From Rhizobium herbae (lineage in GTDB: Bacteria > Pseudomonadota > Alphaproteobacteria > Rhizobiales > Rhizobiaceae): 64,000 bases of DNA. The stretch is from assembly GCF_017873135.1 (NCBI RefSeq), contig NZ_JAGGJV010000004.1, forward strand, positions 186,001 to 250,000, in the 5' to 3' direction. Below the pieces are notes generated by a model. It ran no database searches and was not told the origin of the DNA. It saw only the letters and a program-made list of their open reading frames with translations. A program made the position numbers and the translations under genes. This document shows, one piece after another, positions 56,871 through 64,000 of this stretch. Position 1 is the first letter of the stretch. Each line of letters starts with the position of its first letter.

Positions 56871-57236
56871 GACAAAGGGTCCCTTACGAACGCGTTGGGG
56901 TGCGGCGTCATGGTTCCCTGTCACAGGAACGCGGCGTCGGGTGATTGGCAGCGTTCTTTCCAAGACCTGTTTTTCAGAATTGCGCCCAACCAGGCGATCA
57001 ATACTGATAGATCATGAAATACGCTTGAGACGGATATTATAACTGCCGCGAATATTTACAAATTAAAGGTTTATTACCATTTCATTGCAGCAAGTTAATG
57101 TTGCATCAAATCTCGCCGCCATACTTCAACCCAGGTGCAGACGGCGGCACGGTCGCAACAGAACGGCAAACGCCGCGCACCAGCCCGGCACGCGGCGTTT
57201 TCAATGGGGTTTGCCTCGCGAAAGAGGCGGATTTGA
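56871..57236. other. Intergenic region between Do protease and gltD
   Basis: 366 bases with no gene. It holds the protease promoter (AT-rich part near 57010-57110) and the gltD terminator (57168-57200). Confidence 0.5.
57168..57200 (-). terminator. Terminator after gltD
   Basis: AAACGCCGCG and CGCGGCGTTT pair around 13 bases; on the minus strand the stem lies 36 bases past the gltD stop. Confidence 0.8.
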
Positions 57237-58691
57237 CTAGCGCGGCAGAACTGTCGAGCCCATCAGCGCTTCATCGATCGAACGGGCTGCCTGGCGGCCT
57301 TCGCGGATGGCCCAGACCACCAGAGACTGGCCGCGGCGCACGTCGCCGGCCGCCCAGACCTTGTCGACCGAGGTGCGATAATCCTTGTCGTTGGCGGTGA
57401 CAAACGAACCGCCACGCTTGTCCTTGCCGATGGTGAGCTTGTCGCCCATGTCCTTCAGCACGCTGTCGGTACCCGGACCGCTGAAGCCAATGGCGATGAA
57501 GGCGAGATCGGCCTTGATGACGAACTCGGTCCCCGCGATCGGCTTGCGCCGCTCGTCGACCTGACAGCATTTGACGCCTGTCAGTATGCCGTCCTCACCG
57601 ACGAATTCGAGTGTCGCCACCTGGAATTCGCGCACGGCGCCTTCGGCCTGACTGGAAGAGGTGCGCATCTTGGTGGCCCAGAACGGCCATACAGAAAGCT
57701 TGTCCTCTTTTTCCGGCGGCTGCGGGCGGATGTCGAGCTGGGTGACCTTGACGGCGCCCTGGCGGAAGGCCGTGCCGACGCAGTCGGACGCCGTATCGCC
57801 CCCCCCGACGACAACGATATGCTTGCCGCCGGCCAGGATCGGATCCGACGGCCAGCCGACGCTGTCGATATTTTCGCGGCCGACACGGCGGTTCTGCTGG
57901 ACGAGATAGGGCATCGCATCGTGAACGCCGTGAAACGCGACGCCCGGAATACCGGCATCGCGCGGCGTCTCAGAACCGCCGCAGTAGAGAACGGCATCAT
58001 GATCTTCGATCAGGCTGTCGACGCTCTTGTCGACGCCGACATTGACGCCGCAATGGAAGGTGACACCCTCGCCGCGCATCTGGTCGACGCGACGATCGAT
58101 GAAGTTCTTCTCCATCTTGAAATCGGGGATACCGTAGCGCAACAAACCGCCGGGCTTGGATTCGCGCTCGAAAACATGGACTTCATGGCCGGCGCGGGCA
58201 AGCTGCTGGGCCGCGGCCATTCCGGCAGGACCGGAACCAATGATCGCAACCTTCTTGCCGGTCTTGGTGACGGCGGGCTGCGGCACGATATAGCCCATCT
58301 CATAGGCCTTGTCGGCGATTGCCTGCTCGACCGTCTTGATGGTGACCGGCGCGTCTTCGAGGTTCAGCGTGCAGGCTTCCTCGCACGGCGCCGGGCAGAT
58401 GCGGCCGGTGAACTCCGGAAAATTGTTGGTCGAATGCAGGTTGCGGATCGCCTCGTCCCAGTTGCCGTTATAGACAAGGTCGTTCCAGTCGGGGATCTGG
58501 TTGTGTACCGGGCAGCCGGTCGGGCCGTGGCAATAAGGGATGCCACAGTCCATGCAGCGGGCGGCCTGTTTCTGCACTTCCGGGTCCGACATCGGGATTG
58601 TGAATTCGCGGAAATGCCGGATACGGTCCGACGCCGGCTGATACTTTGCCAGCTGCCGGTCGATTTCCATGAAGCCTGTGACCTTACCCAT
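57237..58691 (-). CDS. gltD: Glutamate synthase small (beta) subunit
   Basis: 484 residues. Cysteine-rich N-terminus ([22 protein letters not shown] and CPAPCEEAC) for iron-sulfur clusters, then the FAD motif [19 protein letters not shown] and the NADPH motif [15 protein letters not shown]. With GltB it transfers the amide of glutamine to 2-oxoglutarate. It lies 102 bases downstream of gltB on the same strand. A terminator follows. Confidence 0.96.
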   Translation of the reverse strand: MGKVTGFMEIDRQLAKYQPASDRIRHFREFTIPMSDPEVQKQAARCMDCGIPYCHGPTGCPVHNQIPDWNDLVYNGNWDEAIRNLHSTNNFPEFTGRICPAPCEEACTLNLEDAPVTIKTVEQAIADKAYEMGYIVPQPAVTKTGKKVAIIGSGPAGMAAAQQLARAGHEVHVFERESKPGGLLRYGIPDFKMEKNFIDRRVDQMRGEGVTFHCGVNVGVDKSVDSLIEDHDAVLYCGGSETPRDAGIPGVAFHGVHDAMPYLVQQNRRVGRENIDSVGWPSDPILAGGKHIVVVGGGDTASDCVGTAFRQGAVKVTQLDIRPQPPEKEDKLSVWPFWATKMRTSSSQAEGAVREFQVATLEFVGEDGILTGVKCCQVDERRKPIAGTEFVIKADLAFIAIGFSGPGTDSVLKDMGDKLTIGKDKRGGSFVTANDKDYRTSVDKVWAAGDVRRGQSLVVWAIREGRQAARSIDEALMGSTVLPR

Positions 58692-58793
58692 CGTAAATTC
58701 CTGATATCTCTAATCCGAGTAGACGCCCGCTCTGAGCGCGCCAGATGCACCCCCAGGCCTTGGCTACAGGGGTGCGTTGTCACAGATCGGCGG

Positions 58794-63515
<4,722 letters not shown>

Positions 63516-64000
63516 CGTCGTCCCTCCTGTTAACCCGGCAAGGGCCGGGTATTTCCGCAGTCCGGGCAGGCTTTCGCGGGCAAGCTACCCGTTTGAGGCC
63601 GACACCGGCATTATCGTTGCATGATCCTGATCCGGTCGCAAATGAAGCATTTACTGCATCAGGCAAGAATGCTCGCGACCATCGCGATTGCTGCGTCAGC
63701 ACGGACATTTTTGCGTCCGGCGCGGCTTGCAATCGTCAGCCGGCGGCCGCACCAAAACGGCCATTCCAGCATCTTTCCGGCCTTGAGACCGAAATAGGAC
63801 AGCAAGACTGTCCTATTTCATAGGCTCTATGCCAGAAACCACCCGCGACTGCAAGACCACTGACGCAAAATATTCAGAGAGATTTTACCGAACATTGCGG
63901 TTAATTGCGTGTTTTTGTAATTTAATTTCAATATCTCCTCGTTTTCTTCGATTTGGTTTCAAACTGGTCTGACATTGTCCTTATCTCGCCCTCCCTGGAT
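63516..64000. other. Upstream region of gltB, right edge
   Basis: 485 bases without a convincing gene. It should hold the gltB promoter on the minus strand. A perfect hairpin lies at 63791-63819, and the last 130 bases are AT-rich. A 57-codon frame at 63621 on the plus strand has no ribosome site and ends inside the hairpin; not called. Confidence 0.5.
63791..63819. repeat. Perfect 12-bp inverted repeat upstream of gltB
   Basis: GAAATAGGACAG (63791-63802), loop CAAGA, CTGTCCTATTTC (63808-63819). Could be a terminator of a gene or small RNA, or an operator; no flanking T run. Confidence 0.6.

Noticed and set aside
63621-63794. 57-codon plus-strand frame upstream of gltB
   Set aside because: No ribosome site, arginine-rich shadow-like composition, and the stop lies inside the hairpin.

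Overview
The window reads as a stretch of chromosome from an alphaproteobacterium of the Rhizobiaceae (Rhizobium/Agrobacterium-like). Supporting signs are a high-GC genome with dense genes, many ATGA stop-start overlaps, and family-typical genes: Omp10-like lipoprotein, homospermidine synthase, GapR (UPF0335), DUF1244, DUF1036, a cysteine-free 41-residue ribosomal protein L36, an HWE histidine kinase, and mosaic palindromic repeats of the rhizobial type. No tRNA, rRNA, CRISPR array, transposase or phage gene was found.

Layout. 1-9.7 kb: the end of a tripartite tricarboxylate transporter binding protein, an FAD dehydrogenase, a MotA/TolQ-like plus OmpA-domain membrane pair, suhB, efp, a Sel1-repeat protein, a ThiE-like protein, a TauE/SafE permease and a small ArsR regulator. 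9.9-14.4 kb: two YdcH-like proteins, purE-purK, rpmJ, a TPR protein and an alpha/beta hydrolase. 14.4-17.4 kb: a KaiC-like double ATPase, an HWE kinase with a degenerate receiver, and a stand-alone response regulator, all on the minus strand. 17.6-25.5 kb: cold-shock protein, pyk, N-formylglutamate amidohydrolase, DUF1244, gapR, msrA/msrB and a long-tailed DUF882 peptidase. 25.7-32.4 kb: a sigma-54 activator, pepF, pabB-pabC-yciI and a diguanylate cyclase. 32.7-38.2 kb: the complete tyrosine/homogentisate pathway (hppD, hmgA, fahA, maiA) with two divergent regulators (Lrp and MarR) and visible operator-like repeats. 38.3-45.8 kb: a hydrolase, homospermidine synthase, Omp10, an XRE regulator divergent from a membrane protein, a 5'-nucleotidase/LysM fusion and hemH. 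45.8-48.4 kb: a low-GC accessory island with a decayed RHS polymorphic toxin, its intact C-terminal toxin region and an SCO4402-like immunity gene. 48.4-63.5 kb: envelope genes (SPFH/NfeD pair, outer-membrane barrel, galU, MltB-type transglycosylase, SGNH/DUF459 protein, Do-type protease), then gltD and gltB.

Two places stand out. The KaiC-HWE kinase-regulator cluster has no kaiA or kaiB, has an altered CI active site, and the kinase gene overlaps kaiC by 4 bases; it looks like a signalling module of its own rather than a clock. The RHS island keeps a signal peptide joined directly to the RHS core tip, then one stop codon and two frameshifts, then an unbroken toxin region overlapping an unbroken immunity gene. 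A third oddity is a palindromic mosaic element inserted in frame inside pabC.

Most long open frames lying opposite the listed genes are third-position GC shadows and were left out. Start sites were moved from the longest frame where a ribosome-binding site and family length supported it.
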